Numbered from the stretch's first letter, positions 31,809-43,524 are shown. The stretch is DNA of 64,000 bases from Alphaproteobacteria bacterium MarineAlpha9_Bin3 (GCA_002937655.1 PTKH01000001.1:1-64000); one strand, 5' to 3'. Numbers and translations: made by a program. The notes: generated from the sequence alone by a model not told the origin.

Positions 31809-32923
31809 AAAGTCATCCTATCTTTATAAAGTATTTTATTTTTAAATATTTTTATGCTGTCGGAAACAAAACATAATAAAATAAAGTATAAAATAAATAT
31901 TGAAATATAAATCAGTAACGATGCATTAGAATATTGCATTATTATTTGTGGAGATACAATTAAATATATTTGCATAGCTAAAGCTGCAGCAATCGGGTAG
32001 AACATTCTTTTTGCTGAAGTTTTTCGATCAAATTTTCCAATTATTGAGGTCATTGCTCCAATTAAAACCATTATAATAATTACTAAAGGTGTATAAATTC
32101 TTTTATGAGCTTCCGCTAAAAATTCTTTTTTGTAAATTTCATTGATATCTTCGTTTGGTTTAATTAATTCACTAAATTTTCTTTCACTGGCTTCTCTAAA
32201 TCTTGACGTATTATTTTTGTTATAATTTTTTATATTTAGTGTGTATTGATCAAAATATAATATTGAAATATTTTGATTATTATTTATCGTTTGTCTATTA
32301 CCGTTTATAAGTAAAAAACGTGCACCAATTGGCGTAGAGACTATTTTTCCTTGTTCCGCATTGATACTTATTTTTTCATTTTTATCTCTTGCATCATGAA
32401 TCATTATTCCTTCTAAATTTCCTAGTTGATCTCTTTCTTTAATGAATATTGTAAGTCCTTGAATAGGAGAAGAAAATACTTTTTCTTGAAATAAAGTAGA
32501 TATATAATTATTTCTAATTTCATATTGTAAATTTTTAAATTTGTTATAGGCATAAGGAGATCCAAAGTTTTCTAAAAATAAAGCAAGTATTCCTAAGCAT
32601 ATGCCAAATATTAATGCTGGTGATATAATTTTAAAATTATTAATTCCAGCAGATTTCATTGAAATTATTTCCGAGTCGTTATTAAGTCTTAAATAAGTAA
32701 TTAAAGATGCTAAAAAGCCAATGAAGGGTATAATTGTTACTAATAATTTGGGAATGATTAAAATAGTTAGATTAATAAATATTTCTATTGGAAGTCCTTT
32801 TATTACAATTAAGTCAATGAACCTTAGTGATTGTGTTAACCATACAATTCCTGTCATAGCTACCATTATTAAGAAGAATGGACCAATTAATTGTCTGAAT
32901 ATATATAAAATGAATAGATTCAA
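31805..32923 (-). CDS. lptF: LPS export ABC transporter permease LptF
   Basis: YjgP/YjgQ-type; DNDSEIISMKSAGIN; 4-nt stop/start overlap with lptG. Confidence 0.92.
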   Translation of the reverse strand: MNLFILYIFRQLIGPFFLIMVAMTGIVWLTQSLRFIDLIVIKGLPIEIFINLTILIIPKLLVTIIPFIGFLASLITYLRLNNDSEIISMKSAGINNFKIISPALIFGICLGILALFLENFGSPYAYNKFKNLQYEIRNNYISTLFQEKVFSSPIQGLTIFIKERDQLGNLEGIMIHDARDKNEKISINAEQGKIVSTPIGARFLLINGNRQTINNNQNISILYFDQYTLNIKNYNKNNTSRFREASERKFSELIKPNEDINEIYKKEFLAEAHKRIYTPLVIIIMVLIGAMTSIIGKFDRKTSAKRMFYPIAAALAMQIYLIVSPQIIMQYSNASLLIYISIFILYFILLCFVSDSIKIFKNKILYKDRMTL

Positions 32924-33039
32924 ATTTTCTAACCTGTAAATATTTTATTAGATTAATTTTAAAAATATGTTAGTTCTAAAATAAATATATATCATATTTT
33001 GATTTATAAGAATAATTAATACATTTGAAAGGAAATTAT

Positions 33040-34536
33040 ATGACGTTTAAAGTATCTTTTAACTCTGAAATAAAATCTAATACGGGTTTAATATTAATTA
33101 TTTTGGATGATTCTTTACAGTTAACAGATCATATAACTAAATTAGATAAAAAATATGACGGTATTTTATCTGATGCAGTAAAATTAGAAACATTAAGCAA
33201 AAAAGGTGGTTCTAAAAGTTTATATTATAAAAAAGGAAAAGAAGTAAAAGAAATATTGCTATATAATATTGGTAATTTAACGGAACTAAGTATTGATAAT
33301 ATAGACATAGTTGGTGGAGAAATTTTTTCTTTATTATCTAATTCTGTCAAAAGTATAACAATCTGCTGCAGTATTAATAAAAAATTAAAAATGATACAGG
33401 AAGAATTTGCTACGAAAATATTGCATGGAATTAAATTAAGGTCCTATACCTTCTACAAATATAAATTAAAAAGCAAAAATAAGTTTAAAAGTTCACTAAC
33501 TGAGGTTGAATTAATAGTTAAAGATATAAATTCAGCCAAAAAATATTATAACCCTTTAAAAGCTCTTGAGGAAGGAGTATTTTTAACTCGTAATTTAGTT
33601 TCTGAGCCAGCAAATATATTAACACCAAAGACTTTGGCAGAGGAGGCAGAAAAGTTAAAAAAATTGGGTGTTAAAGTTGAAGTTTTAAAGTTAGCTCAAA
33701 TAAAACGTTTAAAAATGGGAGCTTTGTTAGGTGTTGCCATGGGAAGTGCGAATGAACCTAGAGTTGTAAGCATGTCATGGAATGGTACAAAAAATAAAAA
33801 AAGCAAACCAGAGGTATGCTTTGTTGGTAAGGGTGTTACTTTTGATACTGGTGGTATTTCAATAAAACCATCAGGAGGTATGGAAGATATGAAATGGGAT
33901 ATGGGAGGTTCTGGAGTAGTAATTGGTTTAATGAAAGCGTTAGCTGGACGAAAAGCTAATGTTAATGTTACAGCAGTTGTAGGTTTAGTAGAGAATATGC
34001 CCTCAGGAAAAGCCCAAAGACCTGGTGATGTAGTTATTGCTTCTTCAGGGCACTCAATAGAGGTTATTAATACGGATGCAGAAGGAAGATTAGTTTTAGC
34101 AGATGCTGTAACATATGCAATTAGAAAATTTAAGCCCAAAAGACTAATAGATTTAGCGACATTAACTGGAGCCGTAATTGTTAGTCTCGGTCCTCAAAGG
34201 GCAGGTGTATTTAGCAATAATGATGAATTAGCATCAAATATATTTGATTCTGGAGAAAAGACTGGAGAAAAAGTATGGAGAATGCCTGTCGGGAAAGAAT
34301 ATGATGATGACATAAAGTCACCTATCGCAGATATGAAGAATGTTGGTTCTGGAAGAGGAGCAGGAGCTACGTCAGGTGCTAAGTTTATTGAACAATTTGT
34401 AAAAGATATTCCATGGGCTCACATAGATATTGCTGGAGTGACTTGGTCAAAGAGTAATTCTAAATTATTTCCAACTGGAGGAACAGGATTTGGAGTTAGA
34501 TTATTAAATACTTATGTTAAAGATTTTATTGAATAG
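33040..34536 (+). CDS. pepA: leucyl aminopeptidase (M17); start moved to ATG 33040
   Basis: [50 protein letters not shown]-like GAAAGGA just before ATG at 33040. Confidence 0.96.
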   Translation: MTFKVSFNSEIKSNTGLILIILDDSLQLTDHITKLDKKYDGILSDAVKLETLSKKGGSKSLYYKKGKEVKEILLYNIGNLTELSIDNIDIVGGEIFSLLSNSVKSITICCSINKKLKMIQEEFATKILHGIKLRSYTFYKYKLKSKNKFKSSLTEVELIVKDINSAKKYYNPLKALEEGVFLTRNLVSEPANILTPKTLAEEAEKLKKLGVKVEVLKLAQIKRLKMGALLGVAMGSANEPRVVSMSWNGTKNKKSKPEVCFVGKGVTFDTGGISIKPSGGMEDMKWDMGGSGVVIGLMKALAGRKANVNVTAVVGLVENMPSGKAQRPGDVVIASSGHSIEVINTDAEGRLVLADAVTYAIRKFKPKRLIDLATLTGAVIVSLGPQRAGVFSNNDELASNIFDSGEKTGEKVWRMPVGKEYDDDIKSPIADMKNVGSGRGAGATSGAKFIEQFVKDIPWAHIDIAGVTWSKSNSKLFPTGGTGFGVRLLNTYVKDFIE

Positions 34537-34547
34537 GAGAAAATTCT

Positions 34548-34964
34548 ATGGAAAGAACATTATCTATAATAAAGCCAGATGCAACTAGAAGATCTATTAC
34601 CGGTAAAATAAACTCTATGATTGAAGAAGCAGGGTTATGTATTATTGCACAAAAACGTATTTTACTTTCAGAATTAGAAGCAGAAGAATTTTATGGTGTG
34701 CATAAAGAAAGACCATTTTTTAGAGATTTAGTTAAATTTATTACTTCAGGACCAGTTGTTGTTCAAGTTCTAGAAGCAGAAAATGCAATATCTCTATATC
34801 GAAAAACAATGGGTGCAACGAACCCTAAAGAGGCTGAAGTAGGAACTATTAGAGAGGCTCATGCAGAATCTATAGAAGCTAATTCTGTTCACGGCTCTGA
34901 TAGTGCAGAAAATGCTATAAAAGAAATAAATTTTTTCTTCGAAGAAAAAGAAATAGTAGGATAA
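34548..34964 (+). CDS. ndk: nucleoside diphosphate kinase
   Basis: [42 protein letters not shown]. Confidence 0.98.
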   Translation: MERTLSIIKPDATRRSITGKINSMIEEAGLCIIAQKRILLSELEAEEFYGVHKERPFFRDLVKFITSGPVVVQVLEAENAISLYRKTMGATNPKEAEVGTIREAHAESIEANSVHGSDSAENAIKEINFFFEEKEIVG

Positions 34965-34978
34965 TCTAAAATAGATTA
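34932..34978. repeat. inverted repeats at ndk/purM convergent junction
   Basis: 18-bp palindrome TTTTTCTTC|GAAGAAAAA (34932-34949) and TAATCTA-AAA-TAGATTA (34962-34978), the latter bounded by both genes' stop codons. Confidence 0.5.
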
Positions 34979-36064
34979 ATTTATCCACATTTTATTTTCA
35001 TTAATAATAGTTATTTTGCTATTTTCAGAATTAGTTTTAAGCTCTCCAATAATAGCTGCTTCTTCGCCTTGTTCAATAAAATTATTTATTACTTGATCAG
35101 CTTTGGAGGGTTCTACAATAACGCACATACCTATACCACAATTGAATGTTTTAAGCATTTCACTACTTTTAATATTACCTATATTTTTTAACCATCTAAA
35201 AATAAAATTAGGTTTTATTTTTTCTCCATATATTACAGAAGTTAAATCATTTGGTATTACTCTAGGTAAATTATCTATTAAGCCTCCACCAGTTATATGC
35301 GCACAGGCTTTAATATTATTTAGCTTATGTTCATTTAAAATTGATTTTACATATATTTTTGTAGGTGTGAGTAAATTTAGTCCTATAGAATTTTCTTTAA
35401 AATCACTTATTTTTTCAGTCATTTTTATATTATTTTCTTGAAGGACTTTTCTAACTAGGGAAAATCCATTTGAATGTATGCCTGAACTTTGTAAGCCTAT
35501 TATAAGGTCACCAGTTTTAATAGTATTTTTTGGTAAAATATTTTTTTCTTCTACAGCTCCTAACGCAAAACCTGCTAAATCATAATTATTATCAGAATAT
35601 ATGTCAGGTAATTCAGCTGTTTCTCCACCTAATAATGCACAATTGGCAAGTTTTACTCCATGAGTAATACCTTTAATTATTTCTTTTGCTATTTTTAGTT
35701 TTAATTTACCTGTAGCAAAATAATCTAGAAAAAAAAGAGGTTCTGCTCCTTGAACCACTATGTCATTTACACTCATCGCCACCAAATCTATTCCAATAGT
35801 ATCATGCTTATCTATTTCTTCAGCTATAAGTAGTTTTGTTCCTACTCCATCTGTAGCGGAAACTAATATCGGATTTTTATAACCACATTTAGAAAGATTG
35901 AATAATCCACCAAAGCCTCCAATTGAACCCATCACTCCTGATCTTTCTGTCTCTTTGACAAGAGGAGCTATTTCTTTAACAAAATTATTTCCTGCTTCAA
36001 TATCAACTCCCGCATCTTTATATGTTATATTCTTTAAAGTATTATTTTTTATTTTGTTAACCAT
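34976..36064 (-). CDS. purM: phosphoribosylformylglycinamidine cyclo-ligase
   Basis: TYKDAGVDIEAGNNFV, LVSATDGVGTKLLIA, NDIVVQGAEPLFFLDYFATGKL, ALLGGETAELPD. Confidence 0.98.
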   Translation of the reverse strand: MVNKIKNNTLKNITYKDAGVDIEAGNNFVKEIAPLVKETERSGVMGSIGGFGGLFNLSKCGYKNPILVSATDGVGTKLLIAEEIDKHDTIGIDLVAMSVNDIVVQGAEPLFFLDYFATGKLKLKIAKEIIKGITHGVKLANCALLGGETAELPDIYSDNNYDLAGFALGAVEEKNILPKNTIKTGDLIIGLQSSGIHSNGFSLVRKVLQENNIKMTEKISDFKENSIGLNLLTPTKIYVKSILNEHKLNNIKACAHITGGGLIDNLPRVIPNDLTSVIYGEKIKPNFIFRWLKNIGNIKSSEMLKTFNCGIGMCVIVEPSKADQVINNFIEQGEEAAIIGELKTNSENSKITIINENKMWIN

Positions 36065-36141
36065 GGTTTACTATATTCCTGATTTAATAATTTACTATGA
36101 CGATACTAGATATAAATAGATTTGCAATTAAATGGTTCATT

Positions 36142-36903
36142 ATGAAAAAAAATATAAAACAACTTATACATATTTTCAAAAGACTTAATAATGTTTTTGT
36201 GTTTATTTGTGTAAATTTTATACATTATCAAGCTTACTCTAGTGATTTTTTTGAAGTTCAAAATATAAGTATTGATATTATTTATGAAGATATTAGTTTA
36301 GCAAGAAATGAAGCTAATAATAAAGCAATTCTTATTGGCTTTGATAGGCTTCTCTCTTGGAAATTAGATAACAATGATTTCACGTATATAAAAACTATAT
36401 TAAATAAAGATGAAAAAATTCCAAATTTAAAAGATTTTATTGCTGGATACAAAATTCATTATGAAAAAATATCTGATATAAAATATCAAGCAGAGTTTTC
36501 TATATTATTTAATATAGCTAATATTAGAAAATGGCTAAATTCAAATGACATCTATTTCTATGAAAATTTAAATTCAAAGATAATAATTTTAAATGCTAAT
36601 TTTAACAGTTTTAAGAATTGGAGGTTGATAGTTGATCATATTGAAGGAATTAGAGAAATATTAGATTTCAGAGTATTATCGTTAACTTATAATGGTTCAT
36701 TAATTCAAGTTTCAATTAATATTGAAAATGAGACTTCTTTATTTAATATCTTTAATAAATCTAGAATAGATATACAAAAAAGATTAAATACAAATAACGA
36801 ATACAATATTAGTTTAATCGATTACAATAAAACAATTATGGATTCATTTGATGCAGATGATAAAAATACTAAAAAAGATTCTTTAATTTTACTAACTGAG
36901 TGA
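36142..36903 (+). CDS. DUF2066 domain-containing protein
   Basis: Signal-peptide N-terminus from ATG 36142; divergent from purM and upstream of a PerM-type permease, the usual position of DUF2066 in alphaproteobacteria. Confidence 0.65.
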   Translation: MKKNIKQLIHIFKRLNNVFVFICVNFIHYQAYSSDFFEVQNISIDIIYEDISLARNEANNKAILIGFDRLLSWKLDNNDFTYIKTILNKDEKIPNLKDFIAGYKIHYEKISDIKYQAEFSILFNIANIRKWLNSNDIYFYENLNSKIIILNANFNSFKNWRLIVDHIEGIREILDFRVLSLTYNGSLIQVSINIENETSLFNIFNKSRIDIQKRLNTNNEYNISLIDYNKTIMDSFDADDKNTKKDSLILLTE

Positions 36904-36928
36904 TAAGATTTTTGATAATGGAGTTTTA

Positions 36929-37939
36929 ATGTTAAATAATAAAAATAATTTTATAATTATATCTATTGTATTTTTACTGATATTCTTGTGGTTGGCTTCT
37001 TCTATACTATTACCTTTTTTAATGGGCATAATATTAGCTTATGTATTAAACCCATTAGTTATCAAATTAGATAAAATAGGAATAAGCCATTTCTTGTCAG
37101 TATTTATTGCTCTCTTAATAAGCATATGTTTTTTTCTTGGGGGGTTCATATTTTTAATACCTGTATTACTAGAACAATTGAATGATATTTTTACTAAAAT
37201 ACCAATAATTTATGAAAAATTATTATATTTTATTGAAAATAATTTTAGAGGTCTTATTAACTATGATAATTATTTAACTTCAATAAATAGTATGCTTTCA
37301 AACAAAAGTGGCGAGTTAATAAGTATTATTGTAACTATTCTTAATGGAGCTTTTTTAAAGGGTAAGGCATTTATTACAATTATTGGTCTTTCAATTATTA
37401 CTCCAATAGTAACAAGTTATATTTTATATGATTGGGAAAAAATTAAAATATATTTAACCAACCTAATACCAAAAAAACATAAAATATCTTTCAGTAAAAA
37501 AATTATAAGAATAGACCACGTTCTATCATCTTTCTTTAGAGGTAAGTTTATAATTTCTTTATTTCTAATTTTGTATTACAGCGGTTTATTATCATTGATA
37601 AATATTGATGGAGCTTTGAGTATAGGAGCAATTATAGGTGTTTTATCATTTATTCCATACCTAGGGACTATCTTAGGATTATTATTAGCTCTATCATTTA
37701 GTATTTTACAAGTAGGATCTTTTATTAGTGTATTTTATGTTATTTTAATATTTATTCTTGGACAAATTATTGAATCTTATATTTTAGAACCAAAATTTAT
37801 ATCAAAAAGTGTAGGATTACATCCACTAATTGGAATGTTTGCTATTTTAGCGGGTGGCGCTGCATTTGGTGTTATTGGAGTTTTATTATCTATTCCTATA
37901 ACTGCAATTATAGCTGTTATTTTTTTTGAGAAAGAATAA
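36929..37939 (+). CDS. AI-2E transporter family (PerM) protein
   Basis: LLPFLMGIILAYVLNPLVIKLDKIGI, FIPYLGTILGLLLAL, ILEPKFISKSVGLHPLIGMFAILAGGAAFGVIGVLLSIP. Confidence 0.93.
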   Translation: MLNNKNNFIIISIVFLLIFLWLASSILLPFLMGIILAYVLNPLVIKLDKIGISHFLSVFIALLISICFFLGGFIFLIPVLLEQLNDIFTKIPIIYEKLLYFIENNFRGLINYDNYLTSINSMLSNKSGELISIIVTILNGAFLKGKAFITIIGLSIITPIVTSYILYDWEKIKIYLTNLIPKKHKISFSKKIIRIDHVLSSFFRGKFIISLFLILYYSGLLSLINIDGALSIGAIIGVLSFIPYLGTILGLLLALSFSILQVGSFISVFYVILIFILGQIIESYILEPKFISKSVGLHPLIGMFAILAGGAAFGVIGVLLSIPITAIIAVIFFEKE

Positions 37940-37950
37940 GAGCTTTTGAA

Positions 37951-38619
37951 TTGAATAACAATTATAGTAAACAGTTGATTTTAAATCTTAGAACTTTACC
38001 TTCAATGGGCAGAGGAGATTATATAGTTAGTCAAATAAATGAGGAGGCTGTTGCTTGGCTTGATACTTGGCCAAAATGGCCATCTTTAGGATTAATAATT
38101 TGTGGCCCTTATGGTTGTGGAAAAAGTCATTTAGCATCAGCACTACAAACTATATCCAATGGTTTTATTATTGAAGCACAAAATTTAACTGAAAGTAAGC
38201 TAAGAAAACTTGTAGAAAATAAATGTTTAATTATAGAGGATATTCATAAATATAAATCTGAAAGATTATTATTTCATATATATAATATGATGGTTGAGAG
38301 GAATCATAATTTAATGTTTACTTCAAATATATCAGTTTCTGATATTGATTTTAAATTACCAGACTTAAAATCAAGATTATTATCTATGCCTCGCATTAAT
38401 ATTGGACTACCAGATGATGATTTATTAAAAAGTTTAATGCTAAAACAATTTTCAGATAAAGGAGTATTAGTAGATTTTGAAGTAGTTGATTACCTTATTA
38501 AAAGAATAGATAGATCATTTGAGTCTATTATAAAAATGGTTTCTGAAATTAATAACCATTCATTGGAAAAATCTAAAAAAATTACTATACCTTTTATAAA
38601 AAAAGTACTTAAATTATAA
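37951..38619 (+). CDS. hdaA: DnaA regulatory inactivator-like AAA protein (HdaA)
   Basis: Walker A GPYGCGKSHLASAL, DnaA-like domain III, downstream of PerM; TTG start. Confidence 0.83.
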   Translation: MNNNYSKQLILNLRTLPSMGRGDYIVSQINEEAVAWLDTWPKWPSLGLIICGPYGCGKSHLASALQTISNGFIIEAQNLTESKLRKLVENKCLIIEDIHKYKSERLLFHIYNMMVERNHNLMFTSNISVSDIDFKLPDLKSRLLSMPRINIGLPDDDLLKSLMLKQFSDKGVLVDFEVVDYLIKRIDRSFESIIKMVSEINNHSLEKSKKITIPFIKKVLKL

Positions 38620-38643
38620 AAAATTAATAAGGAGAGTTTAGAA

Positions 38644-39423
38644 ATGGAAATGGGTATTAAAGGTAAAAAAGCAATAGTTTGTGCATCTAGCAGAGGTTTA
38701 GGAAAGGGATGTGCATTAGCATTGGCAGAAGAAGGTGTAGAATTAGTAATTAATGGAAGGAATGAAGAAGTCTTATCCTCTACTGCAAATGAAATAAGAG
38801 AAAAATTCGGAGTTAATGTTACAGAGTTTTGTGCCGATATAACTATAAAGGATCAACAAGATAAACTTATAGAGCTCTGTCCAAATCCAGATATTTTAGT
38901 TAATAATGCCGGAGGGCCACCTCCAGGAGATTTTAGGGATTGGGATAGAGATGATTGGACAAATGCTTGTATAGCAAACATGTTTACTCCAATTGAATTA
39001 ATTAAGGCCTATGTTGATGGAATGCAAGATAGAAAATTTGGCAGAATTATTAATATTACTTCTAGTTCTGTAAAGGCTCCTATTGATATCTTAGGTTTAT
39101 CCAATGGAGCAAGAAGTGGATTAACTGGTTTTGTAGCTGGTATTGCTAGAAAAACAGTAATAAATAATGTTACTATTAATTCTATTTTGCCAGGGCCATT
39201 TGATACAGATAGATTAAGAAATAGTTTTAAATTTGTATCTGATAAAACAGGAAAAAGTATTGAAGAAGTAAGAAATGCCAGAGCAGCTGAAAACCCATCC
39301 GGTAGATTTGGTACTCCAAGTGAATTTGGTGCTGCATGTGCTTACCTGTGTAGTATTCATGCTGGATATATAACAGGTCAAAACTTATTAATCGATGGAG
39401 GAGGATATCCTGGTACTTATTAA
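38644..39423 (+). CDS. SDR family oxidoreductase
   Basis: IVCASSRGLGKGCALALAEEG, LVNNAGGPPPGDF, Rossmann SDR. Confidence 0.9.
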   Translation: MEMGIKGKKAIVCASSRGLGKGCALALAEEGVELVINGRNEEVLSSTANEIREKFGVNVTEFCADITIKDQQDKLIELCPNPDILVNNAGGPPPGDFRDWDRDDWTNACIANMFTPIELIKAYVDGMQDRKFGRIINITSSSVKAPIDILGLSNGARSGLTGFVAGIARKTVINNVTINSILPGPFDTDRLRNSFKFVSDKTGKSIEEVRNARAAENPSGRFGTPSEFGAACAYLCSIHAGYITGQNLLIDGGGYPGTY

Positions 39424-39430
39424 AAGTTAT

Positions 39431-40561
39431 TTAATCTATAATTACTGCTCCATTTTTAATTTTAAGACTAAGTTTGCCTTCCATTAATTCTAGGGCTGCA
39501 GAGCCAAATATTTTGTGTCGCCAGCCTTTAAGAGACTTTACATCTTTTTCACCTAGAGCTATTTGTTTTATGTCTTCTTTATTAGCTATGAGAAGGGGTG
39601 AGATATTGTGTTTTTCAGCACAACTTTGTAATATAATTTTTAAAATATCGGTTATAGCTTTTGAAGGCGTATTAGCATTATTATTAATACTTTTTTTATC
39701 TTTATTATTTTTTCCTACCTTAATACTTTTTAAGATTAAATTTTTATAAGAATTATCAATATTTTTTATATTTATTCCCCTTAAATTATCAAAATTTTTA
39801 ATATTAATGGGAGGGTTTTTAGATAATTTTATTACAATATCATCTCTAAATATTTTATTTCTGGGTAAATTATATTTTTTTGCAATTTCTTCTCTTAATT
39901 TTGCAATTTCTTTAAAAATTGACATAGTTTCAATATTGGAACTATAAAACTTTATTCTTTTCCAAGCATTATTAGAGTTTATTTTATATAAATTCAAATC
40001 GTTAAACTTATTTAATTCTTCTTTTATCCAGTTTGTTCTTTTATTTTTTTCCATATTGGCTTTTAAATATAAATATATTTTAGAAAGATGAGTTACATCA
40101 GAAATAGCATAGTTTATTTGTTTTTTATTTAATGGACGATTTTCCCAATTTGTAAAACGAACACTTTTATCCAATTTAATTTTTACTATTTTATTAACTA
40201 AAGACTCATAACTTGCTGAGTCACCATATCCACATGTCATAGCAGCAGATTGGGTATCAAATATAGGTTTAGGTATTGTTTTTAAAATATTAAAAAATAT
40301 TTCAAAGTCTTGTCTTGGAGAATGTAATACTTTTAATATTTTTTTATTTAGAAACAAGTCAAATATTGGGTTTAAGTTAATATTATCTGCTAATGGATCT
40401 ATCGCCCATCCATTACCTTTTGAGTCTCCAATTTGTATTAAACATAATTTTGGATAATAATATTTTTCTCTAATAAACTCAGTATCTACACATATAAATT
40501 TTTCATCCTGTAGTTTTTTACAGAGATCTTCTACATCATGCGATTTAGTTAAAATAGTCAT
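39431..40561 (-). CDS. rnd: ribonuclease D; start moved to internal ATG 40561
   Basis: FICVDTEFIREKYYYPKLCLIQIG, LKVLHSPRQDFEIFF, C-terminal HRDC-like region. Confidence 0.94.
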   Translation of the reverse strand: MTILTKSHDVEDLCKKLQDEKFICVDTEFIREKYYYPKLCLIQIGDSKGNGWAIDPLADNINLNPIFDLFLNKKILKVLHSPRQDFEIFFNILKTIPKPIFDTQSAAMTCGYGDSASYESLVNKIVKIKLDKSVRFTNWENRPLNKKQINYAISDVTHLSKIYLYLKANMEKNKRTNWIKEELNKFNDLNLYKINSNNAWKRIKFYSSNIETMSIFKEIAKLREEIAKKYNLPRNKIFRDDIVIKLSKNPPINIKNFDNLRGINIKNIDNSYKNLILKSIKVGKNNKDKKSINNNANTPSKAITDILKIILQSCAEKHNISPLLIANKEDIKQIALGEKDVKSLKGWRHKIFGSAALELMEGKLSLKIKNGAVIID

Positions 40562-40672
40562 TTCTATAGAAATAACATTAGAAACGTATATTATCAACAT
40601 AACTAAATACATTTTGGTTTGAAATTTTTATAATTTTGTCTAAAAGGTATATTATTATATAACAATTAACTT

Positions 40673-42466
40673 ATGAAGGATACTTATATGCATCTTTATC
40701 GCTCACATAATTGTGGAGAGCTTACTTCTAATAATGTCGATAATATTGTTAAATTATCTGGATGGGTTGATAGAAAAAGAGACCATGGAGGCTTACTATT
40801 TATTGATTTAAGAGATCACTTTGGAATCATTCAAATAGTTATAGATAGCGATAATAAATTTTTTAAATTATGTGAAGATACTAGGTTAGAAAGCGTGATT
40901 ACAGTTACAGGAAAAGTTGTTAAGAGGACAGAGGATTTAATTAATAAAAAACTTTCTACTGGAGAAATAGAGGTATCTGTAGAAGATTATATTATTGAGT
41001 CTTCATCTGATGTATTACCTATGCCAGTATCCGGAGAACACGACTTAGGAGAAGAAGTAAGGTTAAAGAATAGATTTCTCGATTTAAGAAGGTCTTCAAT
41101 GCAAAATAATATGATTTTGAGATCAAAAATTATATCTTCTATCAGAAAAAAAATGACGGCCTCAGGATTTCATGAATTTCAAACTCCAATTTTAACTGCA
41201 TCCTCTCCAGAGGGTGCAAGAGATTTTTTGGTGCCATCACGTTTAAATCCAGGAAAGTTCTATGCCTTACCCCAGGCTCCTCAGCAATTTAAACAACTAA
41301 TAATGGCATCCGGGTTTGATCGATATTTTCAAATTGCCCCCTGCTTTAGAGATGAGGATGCCAGAGCTGATAGAAGTCCGGGAGAATTCTATCAATTAGA
41401 TATGGAAATGGCTTTTGCTACTCAAGAGGATGTATTTAGTACAATTGAACCTGTATTGTCAGAAGTTTTCAAAGAGTTTTCAGACTGGGATATAACTTCT
41501 AATCCATTTCCAAGAATTACTTATAAAGATGCAATGTTAAAATATGGTACAGATAAACCAGATTTGAGAAATCCATTAATAATATGTGATGTTACAGAAG
41601 CCTTTTTACATGAAGGAGTAACTTTTAATGCATTTAAAGAGCAGATTAATAAGGGGGCAGTAGTAAGAGCTATTTCTGCTTTTAATGTGTCTGATAAACC
41701 TCGATCATTTTTTGATAAATTAAATTCTTGGGCACAAGGAGAGTCTCAGCCAGGTCTAGGTTATATATTATTAAGTGATGGAGAGGCTAAAGGGCCTATT
41801 GGTAAATTTTTATCTGAAGATGCTATTGAAATTATAAAAGATAAAGCTAATGCAAAAGATGGAGATGCAGTATTTTTTGTTTGTAATAAAGTTAGAGAAG
41901 CAGAGAGCTTTTCTGGTAAGGCAAGAATGAAAATAGCAGAAGATCTGGATATAATTGAAAAAAATGTTTTTAAATTTTGTTGGACTGTAGACTTTCCTAT
42001 GTATGAAATGGATGAGTCAACAAATTCAATCATATTTAGTCATAATCCTTTCTCTATGCCTCAAGGAGGAATGGAAGCTCTTAATAATAAAGATCCATTA
42101 GATATTTTAGCATGGCAGTATGATATTATTTGCAATGGTATTGAGTTATCTTCAGGAGCTATTAGAAATCATAGACCTGATATAATGGAAAAGGCTTTTA
42201 GTATAGCAGGTTATTCGCCAGAGGATTTAAAAAGTAGATTTGGAGCTCTTTATAACGCTTTTAAGTATGGGGCACCTCCACATGGAGGAATAGCCCCTGG
42301 AATAGATAGAATAGTTATGCTTTTAGCAAATGAGCCTAATATTAGAGAAGTAATAATGTTTCCAATGAACCAACAAGCCCAAGACTTATTAATGGATGCT
42401 CCTTCTACAATTAGTAATGATCAATTAAAAGAACTTTCATTAAAACTAAGTAAATTAGGTAAATAA
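40673..42466 (+). CDS. aspS: aspartyl-tRNA synthetase
   Basis: [65 protein letters not shown]. Confidence 0.98.
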   Translation: MKDTYMHLYRSHNCGELTSNNVDNIVKLSGWVDRKRDHGGLLFIDLRDHFGIIQIVIDSDNKFFKLCEDTRLESVITVTGKVVKRTEDLINKKLSTGEIEVSVEDYIIESSSDVLPMPVSGEHDLGEEVRLKNRFLDLRRSSMQNNMILRSKIISSIRKKMTASGFHEFQTPILTASSPEGARDFLVPSRLNPGKFYALPQAPQQFKQLIMASGFDRYFQIAPCFRDEDARADRSPGEFYQLDMEMAFATQEDVFSTIEPVLSEVFKEFSDWDITSNPFPRITYKDAMLKYGTDKPDLRNPLIICDVTEAFLHEGVTFNAFKEQINKGAVVRAISAFNVSDKPRSFFDKLNSWAQGESQPGLGYILLSDGEAKGPIGKFLSEDAIEIIKDKANAKDGDAVFFVCNKVREAESFSGKARMKIAEDLDIIEKNVFKFCWTVDFPMYEMDESTNSIIFSHNPFSMPQGGMEALNNKDPLDILAWQYDIICNGIELSSGAIRNHRPDIMEKAFSIAGYSPEDLKSRFGALYNAFKYGAPPHGGIAPGIDRIVMLLANEPNIREVIMFPMNQQAQDLLMDAPSTISNDQLKELSLKLSKLGK

Positions 42467-43474
42467 TTATTCTGAAACTTTTATTAGTAATTTACCAAAG
42501 TTTTTTCCATTCATAAGTCCAATAAATGCTTTAGGAGCATTTTCAAGACCTTCTACAACATCTTCTTTATATATAATTTTACCTTCATTAATCCATTTTG
42601 CCATTCTCTCAATGGCAATATGATATTTTTGAGCGAATTGAAATACTAAAAACCCTTCGGTTGTTGATTGATTAGTAAGCATTGCTCTATGAGTTCTTAA
42701 GCCAGGCTCAGGAGCTGTTAGATTATACTGAGAGATAACCCCACAAACAGCAACTCTCGCATAATTAGCAAGTTTGTTTATTACTGAATCAGTAATACTT
42801 CCTCCAACGTTATCAAAATAAACATTTACGCCTTTGGGACAGTACTTATCAAGCATATCGTCAACGTTTTCATTTTTGTAGTCAATAGCGGCATCAAAAT
42901 TAAGAGTGTTTAATAAAAAATCACATTTTTCTTTTCCTCCAGCTATTCCCACCACATGGCACCCAGCGATTTTAGCAATTTGTCCAACTAGTTGTCCTAC
43001 TGCTCCAGAAGCTGCTGATACTACAACAGTATCTCCTGGAATTGGTTTGCCTACATGTAAAAGTCCAAAAAATGCAGTCATGCCTGGCATACCCAAAACA
43101 CCTACTGCAGTTTGGATAGGAGCTAAATCTGGGTTTATTTTTCTTATAGAAGCAGGAGTTGCAATAGCATATTCTTGCCATCCTAGCGTAAAACCTTCAA
43201 CTATATCGCCTTCTTTGTATTCGGTATTTTCTGATTTCACTACTCTTCCTACTGCTCCACCTATAATTACATCACCTTCATTTAATGATGCAGCATAACT
43301 TTTTGCTTTACTCATTCTACCTCTCATGTAAGGGTCTAGCGATAACCATAGTATTTTAATTAGTATCTCTCCATGTCTGATATCCGGAATAATACTTTCT
43401 ATAATTTCGAAGTTTTCTAATTCAGGCATTCCTACAGGTCTGGTTTTCATTATAATTTGTTTATTTACACTCAT
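42467..43474 (-). CDS. NADP-dependent oxidoreductase (CurA/PTGR-like MDR); start moved to internal ATG 43474
   Basis: LSLDPYMRGRM, VSAASGAVGQLVGQIAKIAGC, GVNVYFDNVGG; SD-like AAGGAA upstream of MSVNKQ. Confidence 0.92.
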   Translation of the reverse strand: MSVNKQIIMKTRPVGMPELENFEIIESIIPDIRHGEILIKILWLSLDPYMRGRMSKAKSYAASLNEGDVIIGGAVGRVVKSENTEYKEGDIVEGFTLGWQEYAIATPASIRKINPDLAPIQTAVGVLGMPGMTAFFGLLHVGKPIPGDTVVVSAASGAVGQLVGQIAKIAGCHVVGIAGGKEKCDFLLNTLNFDAAIDYKNENVDDMLDKYCPKGVNVYFDNVGGSITDSVINKLANYARVAVCGVISQYNLTAPEPGLRTHRAMLTNQSTTEGFLVFQFAQKYHIAIERMAKWINEGKIIYKEDVVEGLENAPKAFIGLMNGKNFGKLLIKVSE

Positions 43475-43524
43475 TTTAAATTTCCTTTCATCCATATGTT
43501 ATTAGTTTTATTTCTTTAAATTTT

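Noticed and set aside
33696-34139. 147-aa antisense ORF opposite pepA
   Set aside because: Antisense to the conserved catalytic core of pepA; composition (Pro/Thr/Ile-rich) is typical of a reverse-complement shadow.
42906-43298. 130-aa ORF opposite the CurA-like oxidoreductase
   Set aside because: Antisense shadow of a conserved Rossmann domain.
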